DNA of 24,678 nucleotides from the NCBI RefSeq assembly GCF_003477605.1, contig NZ_QUDR01000031.1, forward strand, positions 1-24,678, written 5' to 3'. The stretch's first letter is position 1; the number at the start of each line of letters is the position of its first letter. The translations under genes and the position numbers were made by a program. Shown in pieces: positions 6,380-15,114 of the stretch. This DNA is from Clostridium sp. AF37-5. GTDB lineage: Bacteria > Bacillota > Clostridia > Lachnospirales > Lachnospiraceae. The notes under the pieces are model-generated. The model had not been told where the DNA came from, searched no databases, and was given only the letters and a program-made list of their open reading frames with translations.

Positions 6380-8188
6380 TTACTGTTCTTCCTCTTTCGC
6401 TTTACTGCGTTTTATCATATGATTTACGGCAAACCCAAGTCCCATAAGGATCCAGAACAAAGGTGCCACACATACACTTGAATCATTTGCAAGACCAACT
6501 ACCATGTAACCACTGGCACCACAAAAAATTGCCATTGCTGTTTTGTGAAGCCATGTCTTTTTCTCTGCATTCATGCAATTCTTCCATGTTGCAATAACAA
6601 GCATCACGTACAAAGCAATCAATGCCAGACAGGCAAGCATACCGTCCTGCGTCCAAATCTGAAGATACATATTATGCGGTTTCGTAATAAGCTGCGCATT
6701 AAACTCAGAATTCACTTTTCCCACATAATCATTATTCGGAAATTCATATACAAAATTATCCGCACCAACACCAATCAAGGCCGTTGATTTAAGCATTGGA
6801 AATGTACGTGACCAAATATAACCACGGCGGGTCGCAAAATCGTAATTATTTTCAAAACCAATCGAATCCACTTTTCTTAGTTTGTCCAATCGTCCCTGCG
6901 GATTATAATACAAAAGTTTATTATCTTTTTTCACCAAATCCCACGTTTTTCCATCTGCACCAATTTCAAGACACGGAATCGTTGTTTTATCGACCTCAAC
7001 AGCAGATGCCGAGAATTTAATCTTTTCATATCCTTTTTCTGCAATCGTCACAACATTATTATTTGTCGCAGTCTCCAGTGTTTTTCCCTTTTTATCCTTC
7101 AAAGAAAAGGAACCGATACTGTCAGTCGAAGTAAACTCTCCTACAACCGTCTTTCCGCTGCCGGTCACAATTTCAAACGAATTTTTCTTTGTCTGAATGG
7201 ACGAAATAGTATTCGTCGTTTTTTCTCCCTCGCTGCCCGTAAACCGGTTTAAAATGCCGGGTTTTGCAACGAGCACGCAGACCACCGCAGCAATACACAC
7301 AACAACCGCCCCAACCGAAACAAGTAAATGCTTTTTCACATAAGGAAGCAGAAAAATGAGTGCTGCAACAACAGCTCCGGCAACACCAATCAGTCCGGTC
7401 AATGACTGTGAGCCATACAGCATAATCAACTGGCAAGCAGTAGATATCAGAGCCAGTACACGAAATGTCATTTTCTTTGCCGTAAAAAGCAAAAGAATCG
7501 TAATCGGTAAAACAACCGCCACATAAGAACCAACATAGTTCGGATTGTGAAGTGTAGAATATGCCATACCCTTACCAAATGTCAATTTTATATTAAAACC
7601 ACTTCTGCCAGCCAGTTCAGTCGTAACCAAAGGCCTTGCCCAGGCACTCTGAATCCAATCCAGACCAAACGTTTGGAATGCACCGAGAATACCAACAACA
7701 CAAGAGCCGGCAGTCAGTCCGTTAAGAAGCCACTCCACTACCTCTTCTTTCTTCACGTAACCATACACAAACAAAAAACAGATTACATAAATAAGAAGGA
7801 CAAATACGCCCTCAAACTGCTCATAACCGCCTAAGAACGCATCCTCTGCATGCTCCGCTCCCATCGCCGAAAACAGCGAAAATAAGGCAAACACCGATGC
7901 CGGAATCAACGGAATCCACACATTTTTATCAAACAATCTGCCATTTTCACCAGTACAAAGCCAATATGCCAAAATAACCGTAACAATGGCACCCAGTATC
8001 ATCAAAAAATGCGATTTATAATACAAAAAGAAATCTGTCACCTGACCATTTGCCGATGACCATAATTGTTTACTCAATCCATTATCATAAATATGTGCAT
8101 TGGTAATCAATGGAAGCACTGCCAGTATAAGCAAAATTGGCACAAAAAACTTTTTCCCATATTCTTTTTGCTGCTTTTGTTGTTTCAT
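6380..8188 (-). CDS. O-antigen ligase-like (Wzy_C) polytopic membrane protein
   Basis: This 602-aa protein has about a dozen hydrophobic segments: one near residues 15-30, several between 55 and 300, and three at 525-595. Between them lies a predicted extracytoplasmic region of about 200 residues (roughly 310-515). The segment RRGYIWSRTFPML, then LIGVGADNF and KPHNMYLQIWTQDG, is characteristic of the Wzy_C/O-antigen ligase family, which transfers or polymerises undecaprenyl-linked glycans. The part before it (SIGSFSLKDKKGKTLE onward) looks like an inserted beta-rich domain. The ATG at 8188 is chosen because AAAGGAG stands 7 nt upstream; the in-frame TTG at 8194 is too close. Its ribosome binding site overlaps the patatin stop codon. 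Confidence 0.88.
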   Translation of the reverse strand: MKQQKQQKEYGKKFFVPILLILAVLPLITNAHIYDNGLSKQLWSSANGQVTDFFLYYKSHFLMILGAIVTVILAYWLCTGENGRLFDKNVWIPLIPASVFALFSLFSAMGAEHAEDAFLGGYEQFEGVFVLLIYVICFLFVYGYVKKEEVVEWLLNGLTAGSCVVGILGAFQTFGLDWIQSAWARPLVTTELAGRSGFNIKLTFGKGMAYSTLHNPNYVGSYVAVVLPITILLLFTAKKMTFRVLALISTACQLIMLYGSQSLTGLIGVAGAVVAALIFLLPYVKKHLLVSVGAVVVCIAAVVCVLVAKPGILNRFTGSEGEKTTNTISSIQTKKNSFEIVTGSGKTVVGEFTSTDSIGSFSLKDKKGKTLETATNNNVVTIAEKGYEKIKFSASAVEVDKTTIPCLEIGADGKTWDLVKKDNKLLYYNPQGRLDKLRKVDSIGFENNYDFATRRGYIWSRTFPMLKSTALIGVGADNFVYEFPNNDYVGKVNSEFNAQLITKPHNMYLQIWTQDGMLACLALIALYVMLVIATWKNCMNAEKKTWLHKTAMAIFCGASGYMVVGLANDSSVCVAPLFWILMGLGFAVNHMIKRSKAKEEEQ

Positions 8189-8200
8189 TTGCAATCTCCT

Positions 8201-9040
8201 TTATTCCTCAATAAACCTCTTGATTTTTTTCATCTTTTCTTTTGTCATGCGGTAACCATGCCAATAAGCCATTTCCAGTTTCCGCACATCACTTTCAAAG
8301 CTGTTCAGCAAATGGTTCGGCCGTAGAATCATCACTTTTCCTTCCTTCGCTAACGCCTCACACTCTTTCACTACAGCATTGTAGCGGTCCGGTCTCTCCA
8401 TAATCACTCGTTTAATCTCCGGATATTTATGTCCTAGCATTCTGGCACCCATTTTATCATATTTGCCATAACGTTTCACAAAACCGCGTGGCTGCGTAAG
8501 CACAACAATTAATTTGTCACAACCGTCATCTAACGCTTTTTTAAACGGAATCGGGTCAACCAGCCCGCCATCGTAATACTTCTGTCCGTCCAAATCAATC
8601 GCTGGGAAAAACATTGGCAATGCACAGGTTGCACGAAGCATTGTAAATTTCTCATCCATATCCATTGCGTTTTTATACTCAATCTGTCCGGTTTTTGCAT
8701 TTGTCACACCAACCAGACAAGTTCCCTTATATGAACGAAAGGTGTCCCAATCAAATGGAATTAAGTGGTCCGGAATTTCTCCAAAAACAAAATCCAGTCC
8801 GAAAATACTTTTATTTTTTTTCCAGTTGCTCCGGCTCATATATCGCTTATCATTACGGTATTTCTGCATAATTTCCAAATTTCTCTGTGGTTGTTTAGAA
8901 ATATACGAAACCCCATCCGCAATTCCAGCGGAAACACCAATACAGTAAGGCAGTAATATATTCTCCGACAACAGTGCATCCATCACACCGCAGCTAAAAA
9001 TCGGTCGAAATGTCCCACCTTCAAAAACAATCCCTGTCAT
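8201..9040 (-). CDS. Patatin-like phospholipase family protein
   Basis: This 279-aa protein has the patatin catalytic dyad: Ser37 in GVSAG and Asp157 in YYDGGLVDPIPF. The glycine-rich oxyanion region reads FEGGTFRPIFSCGV, close to the bacterial YjjU-type group. Family members hydrolyse acyl esters of phospholipids or glycolipids. No signal peptide is visible, so it is likely cytoplasmic or peripheral at the inner face of the membrane. The ATG at 9040 is used, since AAAGGAG lies 7 nt upstream; the ATG at 9046 is 1 nt from it. It is the first gene of the operon with the ligase-like protein, DUF6465-like protein and ParA, which suggests work on a lipid or lipid-linked envelope substrate. Confidence 0.9.
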   Translation of the reverse strand: MTGIVFEGGTFRPIFSCGVMDALLSENILLPYCIGVSAGIADGVSYISKQPQRNLEIMQKYRNDKRYMSRSNWKKNKSIFGLDFVFGEIPDHLIPFDWDTFRSYKGTCLVGVTNAKTGQIEYKNAMDMDEKFTMLRATCALPMFFPAIDLDGQKYYDGGLVDPIPFKKALDDGCDKLIVVLTQPRGFVKRYGKYDKMGARMLGHKYPEIKRVIMERPDRYNAVVKECEALAKEGKVMILRPNHLLNSFESDVRKLEMAYWHGYRMTKEKMKKIKRFIEE

Positions 9041-9120
9041 ATGCATGCTCCTTTCACGCCATTTGCTCTATTTTATCACAGATAAAGAGACGCCGCAACC
9101 AAAGAGCGGCATGTCTGCGT
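9041..9120 (-). promoter_or_regulatory. Probable promoter region of the patatin-parA operon
   Basis: On the minus strand, TAAAAT in the context GTGATAAAATAGAG lies about 30 nt before the start codon, with TTGCGG at 17-bp spacing upstream. The -35 is poor. A small GCCGC/GCGGC hairpin (about 9091-9110) overlaps the -35 region. Placement after a strong terminator supports a promoter here. Confidence 0.4.
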
Positions 9121-9178
9121 ATAAAATAAAAATAGCAAAAGAAGTTCCATTCGTTTATATCGAACAAACTTCTTTTGC
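9121..9178 (-). terminator. Strong intrinsic terminator of the deacetylase gene
   Basis: On the minus strand GCAAAAGAAGTT pairs perfectly with AACTTCTTTTGC (9135-9146 with 9167-9178), with extra pairing GTTCG/CGAAT inside. The stem is followed by TATTTTTATTTTAT. Confidence 0.92.
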
Positions 9179-9235
9179 CATCTTTAGACTATTTTATTAT
9201 AACAGCCCTGCTTTTCAACAATCCATTTTCAAATC

Positions 9236-10867
9236 TTACTCAGCGTTATTGTATTTCACACCTGTCATAAGCTTTTTGCCTTTAATAGCAAACAATTCAG
9301 AAACGCCAACTACCTGATATCCTTTGTCTTTGCACTGCTCCAAAATTTCCGGAACTGCCTCTGCTGTCTTATCATGAACGGAATGCATGTTAATGATACC
9401 GCCATCTTTTAAGTTATTGATTACATTGTTTACCAAATCATCTTTCGTTGTTTTATCCTGATAATCCTGACTCCAAATCGATACATCGATAAACGGTTTC
9501 TCGATTACTGCATACATCGCCTGACTATAAGCAACGTTTGGCGCACGGAACAAGAAGTGTTTGTATCCGGTGATTTCAGAAAGAAGTGCATCTGTCTTAG
9601 CAATCTTCTCTTTGATTACCTCTGGTCCTACACTATTCAACCCATTGGAATCATAAGAATGATTTGCCACCTCAAATCCAGCCTCTTTCGCTGCAAGAAC
9701 TTCATTTCTGGAATCCTCATCATGCTCAATATGAGCACCGATGTAGAAGAATGTTGCATGAGCGCCTGCTGCAGTTAAAGCTTTCTGAATCTTCATACCA
9801 TTATCAACAAATCCTGTATAACCTCCCGGGCCATCATCAAATGACAAAGCAACAACCGGTTTTTCAGGGTCAATGTTTTTGTCAATCCAATTCTGATCAA
9901 GACCATCGTATTTGAACTCAGAAGATTCAAATTCCGGTGCTACTGTTGGTTTTGGTGTTGGTTTGCTTGCTCCTGCTGCCGGATAAGTAGCTCCTGCTCT
10001 GGCAACAAATACAATGCTTGTAATCTTAACGGATTTCAACGTTTCCGGCCAACCATAACTAGCAGCCGCATCCATCGGCTGGATGTTCAATCCAACGGCA
10101 GGACCTGTTACTTTCTCATCAAATGCTACCGATACGGATGTAGCACCCGCTGCCATGTTATAATTAAATGCTACACCATCATCAAAACCTGTCAACTGCT
10201 CTGTTGTACCTGCTACAGCAATTTTACCAGCTGTTAATTTGGAAGTGTCTTCACCTTCAAAAGTAAGTTCATAGCCAATTTTTACTTCCTTAAAATAAGC
10301 CAAATCAAAGCGTGCATCCAGCTGGCTGCTAAAATTAATCGTTGCCGGTGAAGAACTGAATTCGGTATCGCCAACTTTTGTCATATCAATTGTAATGTCT
10401 TTTACTGCCTCGCCCTGTTCCGGAGTAGCGGTTGGTGTCGGTACTACAGCTGTTGGTGTTGCTGTCGGTGCCGTACTTGGTTTATTCGTGTTTGGTGCAG
10501 TGGTAACTGCCGGTGCTTTTGTAACTGCCGGCTTCTTTGCCTTAACAGTAACTTTGCAGGTCAGTTTTTTCTTTCCAACCTTTGCTAATACGACTGCCTT
10601 TCCGGCTTTCTTTCCTTTTACTACGACACTTGTTTTCTTTTTCTTCGAAAGACTAACAACCTTTTTACCTGACTTAATGGACCAAACTGCTTTCTTTCCA
10701 TTCTTCAACTTAATCGTCTTTTTCTGTCCAACCGAAATGCTTACTTTCTTTGTGCTAAGTTTCGGTGCCTTTTTCTTTGCTGCTGCCGGTGAAGATGGCA
10801 TTGACACGCCAAGAAGCAATGCTGCCGTCATCACATAACTCATTGTTTTACAAAACTGTTTTTTCAA
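9236..10867 (-). CDS. Secreted polysaccharide deacetylase with Ig-like and CBM-like domains
   Basis: The 543-aa protein has a signal peptide (MKKQFCKTMSYVM to SPAAA), a lysine-rich Ig-like (BIG2-type) domain at about residues 34-110, a Pro/Thr-rich linker (to about 155), a beta-rich, possibly carbohydrate-binding domain (160-290), and a C-terminal NodB domain (335-525). NodB motifs seen are LSFDDGP (Asp344, Asp345), NHSYD (His403), FRAP (Arg441) and NMHSVHD. The family removes acetyl groups from peptidoglycan, chitin-type or xylan substrates. Motif 2 is normally H-[ST]-x-x-H; here the second His is Ser407, which should weaken metal binding. TTG at 10867 is chosen, with GGAGG 8 nt upstream; the longer TTG start would run through that site. 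It has its own promoter and terminator. Confidence 0.9.
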   Translation of the reverse strand: MKKQFCKTMSYVMTAALLLGVSMPSSPAAAKKKAPKLSTKKVSISVGQKKTIKLKNGKKAVWSIKSGKKVVSLSKKKKTSVVVKGKKAGKAVVLAKVGKKKLTCKVTVKAKKPAVTKAPAVTTAPNTNKPSTAPTATPTAVVPTPTATPEQGEAVKDITIDMTKVGDTEFSSSPATINFSSQLDARFDLAYFKEVKIGYELTFEGEDTSKLTAGKIAVAGTTEQLTGFDDGVAFNYNMAAGATSVSVAFDEKVTGPAVGLNIQPMDAAASYGWPETLKSVKITSIVFVARAGATYPAAGASKPTPKPTVAPEFESSEFKYDGLDQNWIDKNIDPEKPVVALSFDDGPGGYTGFVDNGMKIQKALTAAGAHATFFYIGAHIEHDEDSRNEVLAAKEAGFEVANHSYDSNGLNSVGPEVIKEKIAKTDALLSEITGYKHFLFRAPNVAYSQAMYAVIEKPFIDVSIWSQDYQDKTTKDDLVNNVINNLKDGGIINMHSVHDKTAEAVPEILEQCKDKGYQVVGVSELFAIKGKKLMTGVKYNNAE

Positions 10868-10951
10868 CCTTGTGTCCTCCAATCATTTTTTGTTTTTGAA
10901 ACCGCCCCGTAAACAAACCCTGTTTCGTATACGATCCCTCTCTTTGAGATT

Positions 10952-10980
10952 ATTGTAACACCAAGGTATAACTTTGTAAA
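10952..10980 (-). promoter_or_regulatory. Promoter of the deacetylase gene
   Basis: On the minus strand TTTACA (10980-10975) and TACAAT (10957-10952) are 17 bp apart, each one mismatch from consensus. An untranslated leader of about 80 nt would follow. A second TATAAT (about 10995) further upstream lacks a good -35. Confidence 0.65.
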
Positions 10981-11024
10981 TATATTCCATGCGATATTAT
11001 AACATTTTACTTATAGTTATTTTA

Positions 11025-11058
11025 AATAAAAGTATAAGGTTACGCTTATACTTTTATT
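11025..11058 (-). terminator. Terminator overlapping the hemA stop codon
   Basis: AATAAAAGTATAAG (11025-11038) and its exact complement (11045-11058) form a 14-bp stem with a 6-nt loop. The hemA stop codon (11054-11056) lies inside one arm, and the 3' side on the minus strand runs into ATTTAAAATA. Confidence 0.75.
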
Positions 11059-12301
11059 CATCTTCATACATTCGGAATAATGTTTTTAAGATATTCTGGT
11101 ACTCTTTCTGCTTTTCTTCGTCCTCCAACTGCTTTAATTCCTGAATCGGCTCACGAATCAAGCGCTGCAAAGAAGCATGAAGCACCTTTTTCAATAATTT
11201 CTGCTCTCTGTGATTCAGAGAAATTTTTCGATTTAAATATTCATAACTGTCCGTCTCAATCTGTGAACACCGTTTCTGCAATGTCTCAATCGTACCATCC
11301 ACACGGCTCAATAAAAGCCATTCCATCGTCTCCTGCACCTTTTCTTCAATCACCTGTTCACAGGCTGCCGCCAGTTTTTCCCGCTCATTCTGATTTTTTT
11401 CGGTAATTTTCTGCAGCGTATCCATATCAATCAACTGCACCCCCGGAACTTCTTGTAACCGGCTGTCAATATCCCTCGGTGATGCCAAATCCAAAAACTG
11501 CATTTGTCTGACACCCGTCTCTTTCCATTTATCGTACAAAACAACCAGATGCGGCGATGACGTTGCTGATACAACCGTTTCACACCGTTTCATCGCATCA
11601 TAACGCTCATGATAGTCCACCACTGTCAAATTTTCATGTACCGCTAACAATTCTTTTGCGTGCGCAAGCGTCCGGCTGCACAGATAAACCTTCTTAGCTC
11701 CGTATTCAAACAAATATGTCAAAGCAAGTGCCGCCGTTTTTCCGCTTCCAATCACAAGGATATTTTTCCCGCTAACACCACCGGCCCGATGTAGCTCTTT
11801 CACGCCAATATAACTGACTGACAGTGGCTTTTCACTGATACGGTAATTCGTCTTAATCCACTTGGCACACGTCACCGCATCCCTTACAATGCGCTCCAAT
11901 TCTTTGCCGCTGTGCCCCATGGTCCTGGCAAAATCCATCGCCTCAACAACCTGCCCTAAAATCTGATCTTCACCTACGACTAACGATTCCAAGCCTGCCG
12001 CCACGCGGAACAAATAAGAAACCGCCTCACTGCCCTCTTTTTTCTTACAGCAATCCCCAAACGAAACATTCGGGAAAATGCCCTGGTAGCAGGACTGCAC
12101 CTGCTCCCCCGTCACCGCATCCGAATGAGAAAAATAGAAAATCTCGCTGCGGTTGCAGGTCGAGACAATCACACACTGTTTTAAGCCAATGACAGAAAGC
12201 CGCTCCCATAATTCAATTTTTTTTGAGTCGGGTAACGCCACCTGCCCGCGCAGGGCAAGTGGTGCTTCTTTATAGCAAATTCCAACATAGCCAAAAATCA
12301 T
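11054..12301 (-). CDS. hemA: Glutamyl-tRNA reductase
   Basis: The 415-aa protein reduces glutamyl-tRNA(Glu) to glutamate-1-semialdehyde, the first committed step of C5-pathway tetrapyrrole synthesis. It has the catalytic cysteine in VSTCNRSE (Cys49), the GLESLVVGEDQILGQV segment, and a NADPH-binding region with NILVIGSGKTAALAL and CSRTLAHA. A C-terminal helical dimerisation domain follows (from about 300). Length is normal. It starts 2 nt after the hemB stop codon, so the two are certainly co-transcribed and probably coupled. No hemL, hemC or hemD is in the window; the product could feed haem, sirohaem or cobalamin synthesis. A terminator overlaps its stop. Confidence 0.97.
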   Translation of the reverse strand: MIFGYVGICYKEAPLALRGQVALPDSKKIELWERLSVIGLKQCVIVSTCNRSEIFYFSHSDAVTGEQVQSCYQGIFPNVSFGDCCKKKEGSEAVSYLFRVAAGLESLVVGEDQILGQVVEAMDFARTMGHSGKELERIVRDAVTCAKWIKTNYRISEKPLSVSYIGVKELHRAGGVSGKNILVIGSGKTAALALTYLFEYGAKKVYLCSRTLAHAKELLAVHENLTVVDYHERYDAMKRCETVVSATSSPHLVVLYDKWKETGVRQMQFLDLASPRDIDSRLQEVPGVQLIDMDTLQKITEKNQNEREKLAAACEQVIEEKVQETMEWLLLSRVDGTIETLQKRCSQIETDSYEYLNRKISLNHREQKLLKKVLHASLQRLIREPIQELKQLEDEEKQKEYQNILKTLFRMYEDE

Positions 12302-12303
12302 GG

Positions 12304-13281
12304 TTACTGCTCCTTTTGTTCTTCCTTAAGCCACCGTGCCACGTCAAGAGCATGATAAGTAATAATCATTTTTGCACCGGCACGCTTAAATCCAATCATG
12401 TGCTCCATCACAATTCGTTTTTCATCAATCCAGCCTTTTTGCGCAGCTGCTTTCACCATCGCATATTCTCCACTGACATTATACGCCACAATCGGAATGT
12501 TATAATGAATCGAAATATCTTTTAATACATCCAGATACGCCATCGCCGGTTTTGCAATAATTAAATCAGCACCTTCTTTGATGTCCTGCTCCACTTCCCG
12601 CAGAGCTTCTTCTCCATTTGCCGGGTCCATCTGATAACTTTTACGGTCACCAAATCCCGGTGCCGAGTGTGCGGCATCACGGAATGGGCCATAATATGCC
12701 GACGCAAATTTTGCACTGTAGGACATAATCGGCGTATTATATAGGCCTTCTTCATCAAGAGCCTTGCGGATTGCCTCAACACGTTTATCCATCATATCAC
12801 TCGGTGCAATGATATCTGCTCCTGCCTTTGCATACACAACAGATGCCTTTGACAAAAACGGAAGCGTCTCATCATTTAAAACTTCCCCATCGCAAATCAG
12901 ACCGCAGTGTCCATGTGATGTGTATTCACACAGGCAGACATCCGCAACAACAACAAGTTCTTTGTAATTTTTCTTAATATAGCGAATCGCCTGTGGCACG
13001 ATTCCGTCTTCGGCATACGCACCACTTCCCTGCTCATCTTTGTGTGCCGGAATACCAAACAATAAAACTGCCGGAATCCCTGCCTCACGCACTCGGTCAA
13101 GTTCTTCATGAAGTCTGTCAATCGAATACTGGCAGATGCCCGGCATCGACTCTACCGGTTCACAAATATTTTCTCCTTCTATTACAAAAATCGGATAAAT
13201 CAATTCGTCCACCCGGACATGATTTTCCCGCACCATATCTCTCACTCGTTCGTTCATCCGCAGTCTTCTCGTTCGTTCCAT
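12304..13281 (-). CDS. hemB: Porphobilinogen synthase (delta-aminolevulinic acid dehydratase)
   Basis: The 325-aa enzyme condenses two 5-aminolevulinate molecules to porphobilinogen. It shows the cysteine zinc site in DVCLCEYTSHGHCG, so it belongs to the Zn-dependent type, and Schiff-base lysines in MSYSAKFASAYYGPFRDA and IIAKPAMAYLD. AAAGGAAGG lies about 8 nt before the ATG. It precedes hemA by 2 nt. The M14 peptidase gene ends 36 nt upstream with no terminator between, so hem transcription may in part read through from it; a separate promoter inside that gene is possible but I could not pick one out. Confidence 0.97.
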   Translation of the reverse strand: MERTRRLRMNERVRDMVRENHVRVDELIYPIFVIEGENICEPVESMPGICQYSIDRLHEELDRVREAGIPAVLLFGIPAHKDEQGSGAYAEDGIVPQAIRYIKKNYKELVVVADVCLCEYTSHGHCGLICDGEVLNDETLPFLSKASVVYAKAGADIIAPSDMMDKRVEAIRKALDEEGLYNTPIMSYSAKFASAYYGPFRDAAHSAPGFGDRKSYQMDPANGEEALREVEQDIKEGADLIIAKPAMAYLDVLKDISIHYNIPIVAYNVSGEYAMVKAAAQKGWIDEKRIVMEHMIGFKRAGAKMIITYHALDVARWLKEEQKEQ

Positions 13282-13317
13282 TTTAATGCACCTTCCTTTT
13301 CGTATCCAATTACCTGT

Positions 13318-15006
13318 TTAATAAGATAGCATAAACCAGCGAAACATCTTTTTGTTTCGTTTATAAATCTTTTTATACTGAGAGTGCGGCAAAGGGCATG
13401 GCACTGTCCCTGTTTCTACCGTAACACTCACAATTTTCTTCTCGTACACAAGCCAGTCCGCAAAGCCTCCGTGTTCTTCTGTACTCGAACTCTTTGGCAT
13501 CATTCGGTAATGATTTCTCTTTTTTATTTCACTTGCTAACCTGTACTGCTTTTCATGCAGTGGCGACGATACATCAAAATCCCAGTATAAAATACTGCCG
13601 GTCGAATGGAGATTCAACACCGTCTTTGGCGATATCCGCTTAATAAAAGAAATTAATGCCTTCGTTTCCTTTTCGCTCGCTGCCTTTTTTCCTGTATATG
13701 TTGTGGCATCCGGTTTCCTTTTCTTCCCCTTCTTTTTATCCTTTTTCTTATCTGCTGAAAAACCGGCAGGGAAATTATTGTTAATATTAACCCCTCTGGC
13801 ATTATTTTTCCACGTATTGAAATGCCCTATCTTCTGTATTTTCTTGCGAAGTTTTGCATTGCGGATTCCACTTGCCCCATACTGCGAAATTGTCACACCG
13901 TCCGGGTTATCCATCGGCAGAATATAAAGGCATGTCGAACGGAATCTTGCGCGGTGCTCACCATATTCCCGAAGAATTTCCTCGGTCTGTCGCATAATGA
14001 CCTGTGTATTTTTCCACTCTCTGGCATGAATTGCCGCATCAATCACAAGTTTCTTTGCCGCAGAAGGATTTCCCACACGCAGGCACCAGATTTCCCTGTT
14101 GTCATATGTCCTGCCAAGGCTCGACAGCCCTGTTTTTCCGGGGTATTTGTGAGCAATCTTACGCAAATCTCTTGTCATCTCTGCATAGTCGTATTTCTTA
14201 TCCTTTTCACTGACAATCCACGGCTCTTCTTTTACAACAATTTTAATCCTGCACTGGTTTTTATCCGAATCTTTTACCTTTACAAAAAGGTAAGTCGTAC
14301 CCTTCTTTTTCGCCGTAATTCGTCCGTTTTTATTGACACTTGCAATCTTTTTATTCTTTATTTCAAAAGACAATTTCTTTTTGGCATAGTTAAAAGAAAC
14401 TGTCGCTTTTTTCTTTTCCCATAACTTTATTTTGCTGCCGCTTTTGCTTTCAATTTTTTCATTAAAATAAATGTAAATATAGCAGTTTTCGCCTGTCACT
14501 TTGGACGTCGCTTTTAAGAGCGTGTAATTTTTTTTGTTTTTTGTCTTACATTTTACCACACCGGAGGAAGAAACGGTAACTAACTTCTTTTTTACTTCTT
14601 TTTTCGAAGCACCTCCGTAAACCTCAAAAGTAGATGCCTGTGACATAACAAGTTTTACCGAATCGGTCGTATACGAGTAAAGGTGATATACCTTTTCCCC
14701 CTTCACTTTCCGATAATGAATCCCCTTCATGCCGCCTTTATAATACTTAGCGTGAGGCGATACCAGTTCATATTTTTTCACCGGCTTTGGAGTTTCATTT
14801 GGCTGTGGCGCAGCTGTTGGCTCCGGCTCCTCTGTGGGCTCCGCGGTCGGTTCTTCTGTCGGTTCAGGCGTTGGCTCTTCACTCCACTCCGTCTGATTGT
14901 TCTTCTGTCTTGCCTGCAAATGGGCAGGACTCCCGCTTATGAGGTCACATAAAATTAAGGTTGTGGCAAGCAATGCCGCTATTTTTTGCTTATGCGTCTG
15001 ACTCAT
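13318..15006 (-). CDS. Secreted M14-family zinc carboxypeptidase-fold protein with Ig-like domain
   Basis: This 562-aa protein has a signal peptide (residues 1-30), a Pro/Glu/Thr repeat linker (about 42-75, built on EPTEEPT), a lysine-rich region of about 180 residues that includes a BIG2-like Ig domain (195-258), and a C-terminal M14 domain (270-562). Zinc ligands are His327 and Glu330 in IHAREW and His467 in LNLHSTG; Glu531 in TVETGT is the general base. In the motif usually read N-R-N (substrate carboxylate Arg), this protein has Asn409-Asn410-Asn411 (RGVNINNNFP), so the Arg is missing. That argues for an altered or endopeptidase-like specificity, perhaps on peptidoglycan peptides (inference). 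A lysine-rich insert lies at about 418-432. Confidence 0.88.
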   Translation of the reverse strand: MSQTHKQKIAALLATTLILCDLISGSPAHLQARQKNNQTEWSEEPTPEPTEEPTAEPTEEPEPTAAPQPNETPKPVKKYELVSPHAKYYKGGMKGIHYRKVKGEKVYHLYSYTTDSVKLVMSQASTFEVYGGASKKEVKKKLVTVSSSGVVKCKTKNKKNYTLLKATSKVTGENCYIYIYFNEKIESKSGSKIKLWEKKKATVSFNYAKKKLSFEIKNKKIASVNKNGRITAKKKGTTYLFVKVKDSDKNQCRIKIVVKEEPWIVSEKDKKYDYAEMTRDLRKIAHKYPGKTGLSSLGRTYDNREIWCLRVGNPSAAKKLVIDAAIHAREWKNTQVIMRQTEEILREYGEHRARFRSTCLYILPMDNPDGVTISQYGASGIRNAKLRKKIQKIGHFNTWKNNARGVNINNNFPAGFSADKKKDKKKGKKRKPDATTYTGKKAASEKETKALISFIKRISPKTVLNLHSTGSILYWDFDVSSPLHEKQYRLASEIKKRNHYRMMPKSSSTEEHGGFADWLVYEKKIVSVTVETGTVPCPLPHSQYKKIYKRNKKMFRWFMLSY

Positions 15007-15056
15007 TTCCCTTATTTCCTTTCCATTAATCGTGATGTTTCACTTTTACTGCAAGA

Positions 15057-15087
15057 TAAAAGGTACCTCACAATGAGATACCTTTTT
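15057..15087. terminator. Terminator of the infC-rpmI-rplT operon
   Basis: AAAAGGTACCTCA (15058-15070) and TGAGATACCTTTT (15074-15086) form a 13-bp stem with one mismatched pair around a 3-nt loop. Flanking A and T runs let it act on either strand; on the minus strand it lies about 28 nt after the rplT stop. Confidence 0.85.
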
Positions 15088-15114
15088 GTACTTGTTTGTT
15101 ATAACAGATAAAGC

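Noticed and set aside
10395..10838. 147-aa plus-strand ORF opposite the deacetylase gene
   Set aside because: It is the mirror of the lysine-rich, Pro/Thr-rich N-terminus, which creates artificial Phe/Val/Gly-rich frames. It has no ribosome binding site and no family resemblance.
13822..14424. 200-aa plus-strand ORF opposite the M14 peptidase gene
   Set aside because: The minus strand carries a clear enzyme with signal peptide and catalytic motifs. The plus frame is composed of antisense low-complexity sequence without a start signal.
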